Source of the DNA: Brevundimonas sp. SH203
GTDB taxonomy: Bacteria > Pseudomonadota > Alphaproteobacteria > Caulobacterales > Caulobacteraceae
Length of the DNA: 64,000 nt
Reading direction: 5' to 3'
NCBI RefSeq assembly: GCF_002157625.1
Contig: NZ_BDMM01000004.1
Location: forward strand, 186,001 to 250,000
A model generated the notes under the pieces. The model searched no databases and had not been told where the DNA came from. It saw only the letters and a program-made list of their open reading frames with translations. The position numbers were made by a program, and so were the translations under genes. Shown here piece by piece: positions 55,265 to 64,000 of the stretch (within the stretch, counting starts at the first letter, position 1; every line of letters starts with the position of its first letter).

Positions 55265-57424
55265 GTGCGCCCCTTCGCCCTTCTCCTCGGCCTTCTGCTG
55301 CTTCTGACGGCGTGTGCGGTCCAGGCCCAGCCGGTCGCGGGACCGCCCTCGGGCCAGATCGCCTTCGGGCCGCAACGGACCGAGCGGATCGAGGCCGAAC
55401 TGGTCCCGATGTCGCAATGGGTGGCGCCGGGATCGACCACGGTGGTCGCCGTGCGCCAGACGATCGCGCCCGGCTGGCACACCTATTGGCGCAATCCGGG
55501 CGACAGCGGTGGGGCGACCAGCCTGACCTGGACCCTGCCCCAGGGCGTGACCGCCGATCCCATCCTGTGGCCCCTGCCCGGCCGGCAACGGCTGATGAGC
55601 CTGATGAACTACGGCTATTCGGGCGAGGTGCTGCTGCCGGTGGCGATCCATGCACCCGCCTCGGCCCGGCCCGGCGAGATCCTGACCCTGACGACGGATG
55701 CGCTGTTTCTGGTGTGCAGCGACCAGATGTGCGTGCCCCAGCCGATGACCCTGTCGCTGGCCCTGCCGGTGCGCGATGGGGCCGCGCCCCTGGCCAGGCC
55801 GTGGGGCGCAAAAATCGAACGGCTGGTCGAGACCGCCCCACGCCCGGCGGGGATCGAGGCCCGGCTGACGGCCGAGGGCGGGCGGCTGACCCTGACCGCG
55901 ACCGGCGGGCCGCTGGCGGGCGGCGATGTGGGTCAGGCCTATTTCTTCCCCTATGACGGCGACCGCATCGACCATGCGGCGGCCCAGACCGGACAGGTCG
56001 GCCCCGACGGGCTGAGCCTGATCCTGACGCCTGGAAAGCGCGGCGTGGACGGGCCGCTGGCGGGCGTTCTGGCCACCGACAGGGGCGCCTGGGAGATCGA
56101 GGCGACGCCCGGCCCGGTCCTGCCCGGCGCCAAGGGGCGCGGCGACCTGTCCCCGCTGGCGGAGACGGGCGATAAACCGGCGGGAGGCGGCGTCTGGACC
56201 TTCGTTCAGGCCCTGGGACTGGCCCTGCTGGGCGGGCTGGTGCTGAACCTGATGCCCTGCGTCTTCCCGGTGCTGGCGATGAAGGCGGCCTCGCTGTCGG
56301 CGGCGGCGCACGATCCGCGACGGGCGCGGCAGGACGGTCTGGCCTTCACCGTCGGGGTGCTGGTCAGCTTCCTGGTTCTGGCCGGCGGGCTTCTGGCGCT
56401 GCGGGCGGCGGGTCAGGCCGTCGGTTGGGGCTTCCAGCTTCAGTCGCCGGGCGTGGTCGCGGCCCTGGCCCTGATCATGCTTCTGGTCGGGCTGAACCTG
56501 TCCGGGGTCTTCCATGTCGGGGCGGGGCTTCAGAATGCGGGGGCAGGGCCGCTGTCCCGCCTGCCCGGCGCGGCCGGCGCCTTCTTCACCGGGGTTCTGG
56601 CGGTCGTCGTGGCGGCGCCCTGCACCGCCCCCTTCATGGCGGCGGCCCTGGGCGCGGCCCTGGTGCTGGCCTGGCCGATGGCGCTGGCGGTGTTCCTGAT
56701 GCTGGGGCTGGGGCTGGCCCTGCCCTATCTGGCGATCAGCCTGTCGCCCGGCCTGCTGTCGCGCCTGCCCCGCCCCGGCGTCTGGATGGCGCAGCTGAAG
56801 GGCGTGCTGGCCTTTCCGATGTACGGGGCGGCCCTGTGGCTGGTCTGGGTGTTCACCAAACAGGGCGGCGCGGACGCCCTGAGCCTGTTGCTGACGGCGG
56901 CGCTGTCGCTGGCCTTCGCCGCCTGGCTGGCGGGGCTGGCCCAGACGGCGCGTCAGCAGGGGCGGCGGCCGGTGCTGGCGGGCCTCTGCGCCATCGTCGC
57001 CGGGGTCGCAGCCGTAGGACTGGCCGGGGTCGCAGCCGGCGCGGCGCGAACGGCGGATGCGGCGCCCCGCAGCGAGAGCGGCGCTCTGGACGCCCGGCCG
57101 TGGTCGGCGGCGGCGGTGGCCCAGGCGACGGCGGCCGGACGGCCGGTGCTGGTCAATCTGACCGCCGACTGGTGCGTGACCTGCAAGATCAACGAACGCG
57201 CCGCCCTGTCCTCGCCGCGCGTCGCCCAGGCATTGAAAAAGGCCGACGCCGTCTATCTGGTCGGGGACTGGACGCGCCGCGACGACGCCATCACCCGCGA
57301 GCTTCAGGCCCACGGCCGGTCAGGCGTACCACTGTATCTGGTCTATCGGCCGGGACGGAGCGCGCCGGACGTCCTGCCGCAGCTGCTGACCGAGGGGGTG
57401 GTGATCGACGCTCTCAAGCCCTGA
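55265..57424 (+). CDS. DsbD-family thiol-disulfide reductase (ScsB-like)
   Basis: This 719-residue membrane protein has a signal peptide and a periplasmic N-terminal DsbD-alpha-like domain (to about 300) with FLVCSDQMCVPQ. A transmembrane DsbD-beta domain of about eight helices follows (320-590), with LMPCVFPVLAMK and APCTAPFMAAALG carrying the redox cysteines. A C-terminal thioredoxin domain has NLTADWCVTCKINE. It carries electrons across the inner membrane to periplasmic disulfides. The start is GTG 55265; the ribosome site is weak. Confidence 0.93.
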   Translation: MRPFALLLGLLLLLTACAVQAQPVAGPPSGQIAFGPQRTERIEAELVPMSQWVAPGSTTVVAVRQTIAPGWHTYWRNPGDSGGATSLTWTLPQGVTADPILWPLPGRQRLMSLMNYGYSGEVLLPVAIHAPASARPGEILTLTTDALFLVCSDQMCVPQPMTLSLALPVRDGAAPLARPWGAKIERLVETAPRPAGIEARLTAEGGRLTLTATGGPLAGGDVGQAYFFPYDGDRIDHAAAQTGQVGPDGLSLILTPGKRGVDGPLAGVLATDRGAWEIEATPGPVLPGAKGRGDLSPLAETGDKPAGGGVWTFVQALGLALLGGLVLNLMPCVFPVLAMKAASLSAAAHDPRRARQDGLAFTVGVLVSFLVLAGGLLALRAAGQAVGWGFQLQSPGVVAALALIMLLVGLNLSGVFHVGAGLQNAGAGPLSRLPGAAGAFFTGVLAVVVAAPCTAPFMAAALGAALVLAWPMALAVFLMLGLGLALPYLAISLSPGLLSRLPRPGVWMAQLKGVLAFPMYGAALWLVWVFTKQGGADALSLLLTAALSLAFAAWLAGLAQTARQQGRRPVLAGLCAIVAGVAAVGLAGVAAGAARTADAAPRSESGALDARPWSAAAVAQATAAGRPVLVNLTADWCVTCKINERAALSSPRVAQALKKADAVYLVGDWTRRDDAITRELQAHGRSGVPLYLVYRPGRSAPDVLPQLLTEGVVIDALKP

Positions 57425-57427
57425 GGA

Positions 57428-58333
57428 TCAAGACAGGAAGCGTCGCACCGCCGACAGGAACGGCCCCGGCTGTTCGATCATGACCTGATGGCCCGCGCCC
57501 TCGATCCGCTCGAACCGGGGCGGGCGACGAAGCCCCTGGAAGCCGTAGCGATACAGGCCCTCCAGCCGGTTGCGGGGGTTCTCAGGGTCGCGGGTCCAGC
57601 CATAGACCACCGTCACCGGGGCCGTGATCTCGGGCAGGCGGGGACGCAGATCGACGGTCAGGGCCTCGTATAGCCCCTGGGCCAGGACGCGGCGATCCCC
57701 GCCCTGAAGCCCCAGCCCCTGAAACACCATGTCGCCCGCCAGCCCCATGTCCACGCCGAGGTTCGCGGCCTGGCTCTTCAGGGCCTGATCGCCGAACAGC
57801 AGCAGGGCCTGATAACCCAGTCGGGCCAGCGGCTCGACCTGGGCCGCGGTGGCGCGCGAATCGACCAGCGACGGGAAGAAGGGCGAGGAATCGACCACCA
57901 TCACCCGCCCCACGGCGTCGCCCATGCCGGCGGCGACGCGCAGGGCGATCTGGCCGCCCAGCGAATGGCCGATCAGGGCCGGACGCACCAGACCCTGCTG
58001 ACGGATATAGCGTTCGATCTCGGCCGCCGCCGGGCCGGCCAGACCGCCGTTGGCGTTGCCCTCGATCGCCGTGCCGCCGAAGCCGCGCAGCGTGACCAGA
58101 TGCACGCGGTAGCGGTCCTGAAGCCGATCCGCCGTCGAGCGCCAGGCCGCGCCGGTCGACCCCAGCCCCGGAATGAAGACCACGTCCGGCCCCGAACCGC
58201 GCGTCTCCACGATGATCCGGTCGGAGACGAAGACGGGCGGCGACGCGGGCGCAGGCGTTTGCGGACGCGCCTGAACGCCGGCGGGGACGAGCAGAAACAG
58301 ACAGGCGGCGAAGGCGGCGAACAGACGGATCAT
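57428..58333 (-). CDS. Secreted alpha/beta hydrolase
   Basis: This 301-residue protein has a signal peptide (about 1-22). The oxyanion region is VFIPGLGSTGAAW, the nucleophile serine is in LIGHSLGGQIA, a catalytic acid is probably in VVYGWTRDPENP, and the histidine is in IEGAGHQVMIEQP. The substrate is unknown. It is convergent with the DsbD-like gene, 3 bases from its stop. Confidence 0.88.
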   Translation of the reverse strand: MIRLFAAFAACLFLLVPAGVQARPQTPAPASPPVFVSDRIIVETRGSGPDVVFIPGLGSTGAAWRSTADRLQDRYRVHLVTLRGFGGTAIEGNANGGLAGPAAAEIERYIRQQGLVRPALIGHSLGGQIALRVAAGMGDAVGRVMVVDSSPFFPSLVDSRATAAQVEPLARLGYQALLLFGDQALKSQAANLGVDMGLAGDMVFQGLGLQGGDRRVLAQGLYEALTVDLRPRLPEITAPVTVVYGWTRDPENPRNRLEGLYRYGFQGLRRPPRFERIEGAGHQVMIEQPGPFLSAVRRFLS

Positions 58334-58375
58334 GGTTCTCGCCTAACGCCCGATCACGGCGATCGGTTGACGCGC

Positions 58376-59164
58376 CTATCGCCCCTTGAAGTCGGGTTTG
58401 CGCTTTTCGACGAAGGCGGACATCCCCTCCTTCTGGTCCTCGAAGGCGAACAGGGAGTGGAACAGGCGGCGTTCGAACTGGACCCCCTGCGTCAGGGTCG
58501 TCTCCAGCGCGGCGTTGACCATCTCCTTGTTGGCCATGATGGCCAGCGGGCTTTGCGCGGCGATGCGGGCGGCGATCTTGCGCGTCTCGTCCAGCAGGGT
58601 GTCGTGGGGGAAGACGCGCGAGGCCAGACCGGCGCGTTCAGCCTCCGTCGCGTCCATCATCCGGGCGGTCAGGACCATATCCATGGCCTTGGACTTGCCC
58701 ACCAGACGGGTCAGCCGTTGCGACCCGCCGATGCCGGGCGCGACGCCGAGATTGATCTCGGGCTGGCCGAACTTGGCCTTCTCCGACGCCACGATGAAGT
58801 CGCACAGCATGGCCAGCTCGCAACCGCCGCCCAAAGCGAAGCCGTTGACGGCGGCGATGATCGGCTTCCTGAAGCGCGTGATGCGGTCGTGGCCGAGGGC
58901 GAAATAGTTGCCCGTGTACATCTGGGCATAGGTCTGGTCCGCCATCTCCTTGATGTCAGCGCCGGCGGCGAAAGCCTTTTCGCCCGCGCCGATCAGGATC
59001 AGGCAGCGCACGCCGTCATCCTGTTCGACGCTGTCGAGGAAGTCCGCCAAATCCTTGAACAGGGCCGCGTTCAGGGCGTTCAGCGCCTCGGGCCGGTTCA
59101 GGGTGACGACGGCGTAACCGTCGGCGTGGCGTTCGATCAGCAGGTTGGCGTAGGCGTCGGCCAT
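58376..59164 (-). CDS. Enoyl-CoA hydratase
   Basis: This 262-residue crotonase-fold enzyme adds water to trans-2-enoyl-CoA in fatty-acid or amino-acid breakdown. The oxyanion-hole region is FAAGADIKEM and the two catalytic glutamates are in GGGCELAMLCDF and FGQPEINLGVAPG. The end, AFVEKRKPDFKGR, is typical of short-chain (crotonyl-CoA) hydratases. It is likely expressed separately from the hydrolase downstream. Confidence 0.95.
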   Translation of the reverse strand: MADAYANLLIERHADGYAVVTLNRPEALNALNAALFKDLADFLDSVEQDDGVRCLILIGAGEKAFAAGADIKEMADQTYAQMYTGNYFALGHDRITRFRKPIIAAVNGFALGGGCELAMLCDFIVASEKAKFGQPEINLGVAPGIGGSQRLTRLVGKSKAMDMVLTARMMDATEAERAGLASRVFPHDTLLDETRKIAARIAAQSPLAIMANKEMVNAALETTLTQGVQFERRLFHSLFAFEDQKEGMSAFVEKRKPDFKGR

Positions 59165-59224
59165 GGTCGGTCTCCTTTGACGACGGTCATACAGGGGCGC
59201 GGTCGGCCGATCCAGCGCGCGGGC

Positions 59225-59668
59225 CTAACGCCGGGGCATCAGGGCCAGGGTCAAGGCGGCGCGGGCCAGTTCGACGGTTACGACCATGGCCAGCAGCAGA
59301 TTGGCGGCGATCACCTGACCCCGCGCGCCCGACAGGTCCAGCGTCCAGCCGAAGACCGAGGACAGGGCCAGAACCAGGGCCGAGGTCAGGACCAGACCGA
59401 CCAGAAGCATCAGGGCGACGTGCCCCGCCTTCAGCGCCGCCTGCAGCGTCGGCCCGTCGTCCAGCGCCCGCGCCCGGCGTCGGAACAGACGCGCGATCAG
59501 GCCGGTGGCGGCGGCCTCGGCCACGGCCGCGACGACCAGGGCCGCCACGAACCACCAGACCAGACCGCTCAGGTCGCCGTCGCGCAGGCCCTGGACGAAG
59601 TGGACGAAATAGGCCCCCCAGACCAGGACGCCGACCACCAGACTGATCCAGAGATGAATCTTGCGCAT
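59225..59668 (-). CDS. Four-helix membrane protein downstream of mutM
   Basis: This 147-residue protein has four hydrophobic helices (about 4-22, 37-58, 85-105 and 118-138) with an Arg-rich loop (RLFRRRARAL) between the second and third. I do not recognise the family. The ATG at 59668 is 5 bases from the mutM stop, so the two genes form one transcript. The mutM connection may be only positional. Confidence 0.7.
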   Translation of the reverse strand: MRKIHLWISLVVGVLVWGAYFVHFVQGLRDGDLSGLVWWFVAALVVAAVAEAAATGLIARLFRRRARALDDGPTLQAALKAGHVALMLLVGLVLTSALVLALSSVFGWTLDLSGARGQVIAANLLLAMVVTVELARAALTLALMPRR

Positions 59669-59673
59669 CGCGG

Positions 59674-60537
59674 TTACGCCTTCTGGCAGGAGGGGCAGTA
59701 GAAGGTGGAGCGGCCGCCCTGGACGATGCGGGCGACGACGCCGGCGCATTTCTCGCCGCGACACGGCTCGCCCTCGCGGCCATAGACGTCGAAGCGGTGC
59801 TGGAAATAACCCTGTCCACCCTCGGCGTTGGCGAAGTCGCGCAAGGTGGAGCCGCCCGCCGCGATGGCGTCGTTCAGGACGTTGCGGACCTCGCCCGCCA
59901 GCCGTTCCAGCCGCGCCTTCGACACCGATCCGGCCGCGACGAGGGGCGAGATGCGGGCGCGATACAGCGCCTCGCACACATAGATGTTGCCCAGTCCGGC
60001 GACGATCCGCTGATCCAGCAGACTGACCTTGATGTTCTGCTTCTTGCCCGCGAACGCCTCGACCAGATGGGCGCCGGAAAAGCCGTTGCCCAGGGGTTCC
60101 GGCCCCAGGCCCGCGAACCAGGGATGAGCCTCGACCTGATCGGTCGCGATCAGCCCCATGAAGCCGAACCGGCGGGCGTCGGCGTAGCCGATGCGGGTGG
60201 CGGAACCGTCGCGGATGGCGCAACCGCTGAAATGTTCGTGCTTGCCGGCGATGGGCGCCGCCTCCTCGAACTCGCCCAGCAGCGCGCCGTCCAGGGTGAA
60301 ACGGCCCGTCATGCCCAGATGGGTGATCCAGGTCTCGCCGGTGGACAGGGGCATCAGCAGATATTTGGCCCGCCGGTCGATGCGCAGCACGGTCGCGCCG
60401 TCCAGCCGTTCGACGAATCGCTCGGGAAAGGGAAAACGCAGGTCCGGCCGGTTGATCCGCACGCGCGACAGACGCGCGCCCTCCAGCACCGGCGTCAGGC
60501 CGCGTCGGACGGTTTCGACCTCGGGAAGTTCGGGCAT
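59674..60537 (-). CDS. mutM: Formamidopyrimidine-DNA glycosylase
   Basis: This 287-residue base-excision enzyme removes 8-oxoguanine and formamidopyrimidines. The N-terminal Pro2-Glu3 pair is in MPELPEVETVRRGL, and the helix-two-turn-helix has LDQRIVAGLGNIYVCEALY. The zinc finger has four cysteines (EPCRGEKCAG and FYCPSCQKA). Length and motifs are standard. Confidence 0.97.
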   Translation of the reverse strand: MPELPEVETVRRGLTPVLEGARLSRVRINRPDLRFPFPERFVERLDGATVLRIDRRAKYLLMPLSTGETWITHLGMTGRFTLDGALLGEFEEAAPIAGKHEHFSGCAIRDGSATRIGYADARRFGFMGLIATDQVEAHPWFAGLGPEPLGNGFSGAHLVEAFAGKKQNIKVSLLDQRIVAGLGNIYVCEALYRARISPLVAAGSVSKARLERLAGEVRNVLNDAIAAGGSTLRDFANAEGGQGYFQHRFDVYGREGEPCRGEKCAGVVARIVQGGRSTFYCPSCQKA

Positions 60538-60691
60538 GGCCTGTGGTCCTAGTCGCTCTGTCGGCCGGGGCCAAGCGGCGCTGTCATCGCTGTCAAGAAA
60601 GCTTCACCATACCGCCGTTTCCTCGCCATCGTTTCCACATCGCGCCGACACGTCCCGGGCGCAAGCGGCGGACATTGCGTTCGGGGGAACG

Positions 60692-61486
60692 ATGTCCGAA
60701 ATCGCCTTTGCTCGTCCCGTCTTCGCGCCGCCGCGCGCCCGTGCGCCACTGGTGCGAAGGGGCGCGCGCCGCTGGCGTTTCGGTCCCGACGAGGGCGCCA
60801 TTCTGGCCGCGACGGCGGTGCTGGCGCTGACCGTCGGCTTCCTGCTGTTTCCCGGCGTCGACGTCGCGATCAGCCATCTGTTCTATCGGCCCCACGTCGG
60901 CTTCTTCATGAGCGGCGATCCGGTGCTGAAGGCGCTGCGGAAAAGTTCGACCCTGGTGATCGGCCTGATGCTGCTGGGCGCCGTGGGGCGGATGCTGTGG
61001 ACCTGGGGCCGGGGGCGGCCGTGGGGCGATGCGGGGCGGCGCGCGCTGTTCGTCGTCTCGGCCCTGGCGCTGGGGCCGGGCCTGACGATCAATCTGGTGT
61101 TCAAGGATTTGTGGGGTCGCGCCCGGCCCATCCAGATCGAGGCCTTCGGCGGCCATGCCGTCTTCACCCCCGTCTGGGCGTTCAGCGACGCCTGCCGCAC
61201 CAACTGCTCCTTCGTCTCGGGCGAGGGCGCCGGCGCGGCCTGGATGGTCGGGGCGGCGCTGATCCTGACGCCCGCGCGCTGGCGACCCGTCGCCGTGCCC
61301 GTCATGATCGCCTACGCCGTCGCCTTGTCGATGAACCGTCTGGTCTTCGGCGGCCATTTCCTGTCCGACATCCTTCTGTCCTGGGGGCTGACGGCCATGG
61401 TGATGCTGGCGCTCTACCGCATCACCTTCGCCGCGCGACGTCTGGATCGCAGACGGATCTGGAGCGCCCAGGCCCTGCCGGCCTGA
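60692..61486 (+). CDS. PAP2-superfamily membrane phosphatase
   Basis: This 264-residue protein has about six transmembrane helices. Phosphatase motif 1 is KDLWGRARP (K-x6-RP). Motif 2 is SFVSGEGAG, where the usual PSGH histidine is replaced by Glu, and motif 3 is RLVFGGHFLSD (R-x5-H-x3-D). Such proteins remove phosphate from lipids such as undecaprenyl diphosphate or lipid A. The altered motif 2 may change activity. It is divergent from mutM, about 154 bases away. Confidence 0.88.
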   Translation: MSEIAFARPVFAPPRARAPLVRRGARRWRFGPDEGAILAATAVLALTVGFLLFPGVDVAISHLFYRPHVGFFMSGDPVLKALRKSSTLVIGLMLLGAVGRMLWTWGRGRPWGDAGRRALFVVSALALGPGLTINLVFKDLWGRARPIQIEAFGGHAVFTPVWAFSDACRTNCSFVSGEGAGAAWMVGAALILTPARWRPVAVPVMIAYAVALSMNRLVFGGHFLSDILLSWGLTAMVMLALYRITFAARRLDRRRIWSAQALPA

Positions 61487-61575
61487 CGGCGGGTTTCGCA
61501 GACCCGGCGTCGCGCGCCCTGTTGCCGCCTGCGACATAATGCGCTTACGGTCCCGCCAAACGTGGGAACCCTTCG

Positions 61576-63627
61576 ATGACAGACGCCGCCGCCGCTCCGA
61601 AAGGTCGGCTTGAACTGACGCTCCGCGCCCTGGTGCTGGGCTGCCTGCTGGCGGTGATCTTCACCGCCGCCAACACCTATCTGGGCCTTCTGGTCGGCCT
61701 GACCTTCGCCTCGGCCATTCCGGCGGCGGTGATCTCCATGGCCGTGCTGCGGGCCTTCCGCACCTCGACCATCTGGGAGAATATGACCGTCCAGACCGTG
61801 GCCTCGGTCGGCGGCGCCATGAGTTCGATCATCTTCGTCCTGCCGGGCCTGGTGATGATCGGCTGGTGGCTGGAGTTTCCGTTCTGGCAGTCGGTGGCCA
61901 TCTGCATCCTGGGCGGCGTGCTGGGCGTCACCTTCTCCATTCCGCTGCGCCGGGCGCTGGTCGTCAACGGCGGCCTGCCCTACCCCGAAGGCGTCGCCGC
62001 CGCCGAGGTGCTGAAGGTCGGCTCGCGCGGGGCCGAACAGACCGAGAGCGCAGTGCGCGAGAACAAGTCCGGCCTGTGGGTCGTGGTCGCGGGCGCCGTG
62101 GTTTCGGCCGGTTACGCCCTCCTGGTGGCGGGCCGGGTGTTCGCGGGCGAAGCCGCCAAATTCTTCAAACTGCCCGCCGCCCTGGGCGGCGGCGCGACCG
62201 GCATGGGCTTCGGCATGCAGTTCGCCCTTCTGGGCGCCGGCCATCTGATCGGCCTGACCGTGGGCCTGGCGCAGCTGTTCGGCCTGCTGCTGGCCTGGTT
62301 CATCGCCGTGCCGATCCTGACCAGCCCGGACACCGTCGCCTGGCTGACGACGCACGGCATCCCCTCCATCGCCTCCACCCTGCCCGTCGGCGCCCCGGCC
62401 GAGGAACTGGCCTCGACCGTCTGGGCGCGCGAGGTGCGGTTCATGGGCGCGGGCGTCATCGGCGTGGCGGCGATCTGGACCCTGATCAAACTGGCCGGGC
62501 CGCTGATCGGCGGCCTGACCTCGGCGCTGGCCGCCAACGCCCGCCGTTCGCACGGCGAGGTGCTGGAGCGGACCGAGCAGGACCTGCCGATCAAGCTGGT
62601 CGGCGCCGTCTCGGTCGCCTGTCTGGTCGGCATCGCCGGTCTGCTGGCCTGGTTCGCACAGAGCGCCCCGGCGCTGGCGTCCTCGACCCCGCTGCTGGTG
62701 ATCGGCGGCCTCGTCTATGTGGTGCTGATCGGCTTCGCGGTCGCGGCCATCTGCGGCTATATGGCCGGCCTGATCGGCTCGTCCAACAGCCCGGTGTCGG
62801 GCGTCGGCATCCTGGCGGTCGTGATCGCCTCGCTCTTGATGCTGGGCGTCATGGCCGTCGCGGGCGTGCCGGCCGATCCGTCGATCATCGCCTTCGCCCT
62901 GATCGTGACGGCGGTGGTGTTCGCCGTCGCCGTCATCGCCAACGACAACCTTCAGGACTTGAAGACCGGCCAGTTGGTCGAGGCCACGCCGTGGCGCCAG
63001 CAGGTGGCCCTGATCGTCGGCGTCGGCGCCGGCGCCCTGGTGATCCCCTTCATCCTGAACCTGCTGAACCAGGCCTTCGGCTTCGAAGGCGGGCCGCCCG
63101 CCATCGTCCAGGGCGCCCACACCCTGGCGGCGCCCCAGGCGACCCTGATCTCGGCCCTGGCGCGCGGCGTCATCGGCGGCGACCTGCGCTGGGACCTGAT
63201 CGGCCTGGGCGCGGTGATCGGCGCGATCATCATCGTGCTGGACGCCGTGGTGTCCAAGGCCACCAAGGGCAAGGTCAAGCTGCCGCCGCTGGCCGTCGGC
63301 ATCGGCTTCTATCTGCCGGCCGCCGTCACCACCATGCTGGTGATCGGCGCGGTCTGCGGCTGGATCTACGACAAGGCGGTGTCCAGCACCCGCTACGCCG
63401 ACGTGGCGCGGCGCATGGGGGTGCTGCTGGCGTCCGGCCTGATCGTGGGCGAGAGCCTGTTCGGCGTCTTCACCGCCGGCGTCATCGTGGCCACCAAGGA
63501 CGACGCGCCCTTCGCCATGCTGCCCGCAGATTCAACCTGGCCGGCCATGCTGGCGGGGATCTTCGGCTTCGCCATCGCGGTGTTCGGACTGTACGCCTGG
63601 ACCCGGAGCCGGGCGCAGAAGGTCTAG
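61576..63627 (+). CDS. OPT-family oligopeptide transporter
   Basis: This 683-residue protein has about 15 hydrophobic helices. Family blocks are NTYLGLLVGLTFASAIPAA at the N-terminus, GGLPYPEGVAAAEVLKVG, and the repeated glycine-rich GLIGSSNSPVSGVGI near 395. OPT proteins import small peptides or metal chelates with protons; the substrate here is open. The stop overlaps the end of the convergent AAA gene by 4 bases. Confidence 0.93.
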   Translation: MTDAAAAPKGRLELTLRALVLGCLLAVIFTAANTYLGLLVGLTFASAIPAAVISMAVLRAFRTSTIWENMTVQTVASVGGAMSSIIFVLPGLVMIGWWLEFPFWQSVAICILGGVLGVTFSIPLRRALVVNGGLPYPEGVAAAEVLKVGSRGAEQTESAVRENKSGLWVVVAGAVVSAGYALLVAGRVFAGEAAKFFKLPAALGGGATGMGFGMQFALLGAGHLIGLTVGLAQLFGLLLAWFIAVPILTSPDTVAWLTTHGIPSIASTLPVGAPAEELASTVWAREVRFMGAGVIGVAAIWTLIKLAGPLIGGLTSALAANARRSHGEVLERTEQDLPIKLVGAVSVACLVGIAGLLAWFAQSAPALASSTPLLVIGGLVYVVLIGFAVAAICGYMAGLIGSSNSPVSGVGILAVVIASLLMLGVMAVAGVPADPSIIAFALIVTAVVFAVAVIANDNLQDLKTGQLVEATPWRQQVALIVGVGAGALVIPFILNLLNQAFGFEGGPPAIVQGAHTLAAPQATLISALARGVIGGDLRWDLIGLGAVIGAIIIVLDAVVSKATKGKVKLPPLAVGIGFYLPAAVTTMLVIGAVCGWIYDKAVSSTRYADVARRMGVLLASGLIVGESLFGVFTAGVIVATKDDAPFAMLPADSTWPAMLAGIFGFAIAVFGLYAWTRSRAQKV

Positions 63628-64000
63628 GTCAGACCTGGACCAAGCCGATCCAGAACGAAGGCGACCCGCTCGACGATGGTCGCCTTCGGCAATTCCACCA
63701 GCTCGTATCCGTAGTCTGGATAGACGGCGGCCATGGCGTCGAAGGTCCGTTCGGCCTCGTCGAAGTCCTGCCGGCGTTCCGCATCCTGACCGAAGATTTC
63801 GGCCCAGGGCGGCGCGATGAAGACCCTGCGATGATAGCGCAGGGTGCGCGCGGCCCGATCCATCTCCCTCGGAATCGGCAGGTCGCAAAGGGTCAGATAG
63901 CCGATCACGTCGGGCACGCCCCGATCATGAAAGGTCAGCCGCCCGCTGTCCTGACTGCGACCATGGGCGGCGATGTCGTGGTCCAGCATCCTCTGCGCGA
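63624..64000 (-). CDS. AAA_28-family ATPase, N-terminus beyond the window
   Basis: Only the last 124 residues are visible, with the frame open to the window edge. The fragment has FHDRGVPDVIGYL, a Walker B-like stretch of the NadR/Ttd14-like AAA_28 family, and the C-terminal VFIAPPWAEIFGQDAERRQDFDEA. The P-loop would lie outside. Members have been linked to nucleotide or small-molecule kinase activity, but no role is assigned. Confidence 0.75.
   Translation of the reverse strand, partial: AQRMLDHDIAAHGRSQDSGRLTFHDRGVPDVIGYLTLCDLPIPREMDRAARTLRYHRRVFIAPPWAEIFGQDAERRQDFDEAERTFDAMAAVYPDYGYELVELPKATIVERVAFVLDRLGPGLT

Overview
This is an ordinary, gene-dense chromosomal stretch of a high-GC alphaproteobacterium. 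It most likely comes from the Caulobacterales and is Brevundimonas-like. The evidence is an intact general stress response locus (phyR, nepR, ecfG, phyK), a DivL-type kinase with tyrosine in place of the H-box histidine (Tyr552), a perfect CtrA box (TTAA-N7-TTAAC), a Fur without the usual C-terminal CxxC pairs, and about 65-70 % GC. I see no rRNA, tRNA, CRISPR array, prophage or insertion sequence.

Layout. 1-4650: a partial MDR oxidoreductase, then the stress-response island. Four perfect GGAAC-N16-CGTT motifs (the sigma-EcfG promoter consensus) lie here: in front of phyR, in front of nepR-ecfG, in front of a small entericidin-like lipoprotein gene, and in front of an unannotated, strongly structured RNA just downstream of phyR that resembles the stress sRNA GsrN. 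4677-11770: gabD, obgE, an AI-2E family permease, a HerA-like ATPase, an Nfu-type Fe-S protein and two XRE regulators. 11779-18405: a housekeeping run tsaB-rimI-fur-miaB-phoH-ybeY-lnt-XRE, tightly packed with start/stop overlaps, without corC between ybeY and lnt. 18409-25389: Gre-like factor, flavoprotein, M28 peptidase, divL, zincin, MarC. 25472-34517: pyrF, a CtrA-box-preceded secreted protein with 41-residue tandem repeats, an SDHAF4-like protein, htpX, a second M28 peptidase, acetyl-CoA acetyltransferase, hemolysin III and phaR. 34621-38568: HMG-CoA lyase, two glycosyltransferases and a DUF2867 protein. 38705-41512: groEL/groES (with a CIRCE-like operator and a large inverted repeat between the two genes) and a glycine-zipper protein. 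41568-54113: pgi, recQ, an NDUFA9-like protein, M1 peptidase, MFS exporter, AMP nucleosidase, metallophosphoesterase and a lipid-kinase-like protein. 54245-64000: glycine-zipper and OmpA lipoproteins, a DsbD-like reductase, alpha/beta hydrolase, enoyl-CoA hydratase, mutM, PAP2 phosphatase, OPT transporter and a partial AAA ATPase.

How the parts fit. The clearest theme is the sigma-EcfG regulon. PhyK-PhyR-NepR-EcfG control is visible at the DNA level, and six perfect promoters fire into the regulators themselves, a candidate sRNA, two envelope lipoproteins and a lipid-kinase/phosphoesterase pair. The last two of these promoters sit back to back at 54122-54203. Other themes are envelope maintenance (lnt, htpX, OmpA and glycine-zipper proteins, PAP2, glycosyltransferases) and proteostasis or translation quality control (groESL, tsaB, miaB, ybeY, obgE). 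Several gaps hold palindromic repeat elements (30571, 33981, 40374, 47241, 52163).
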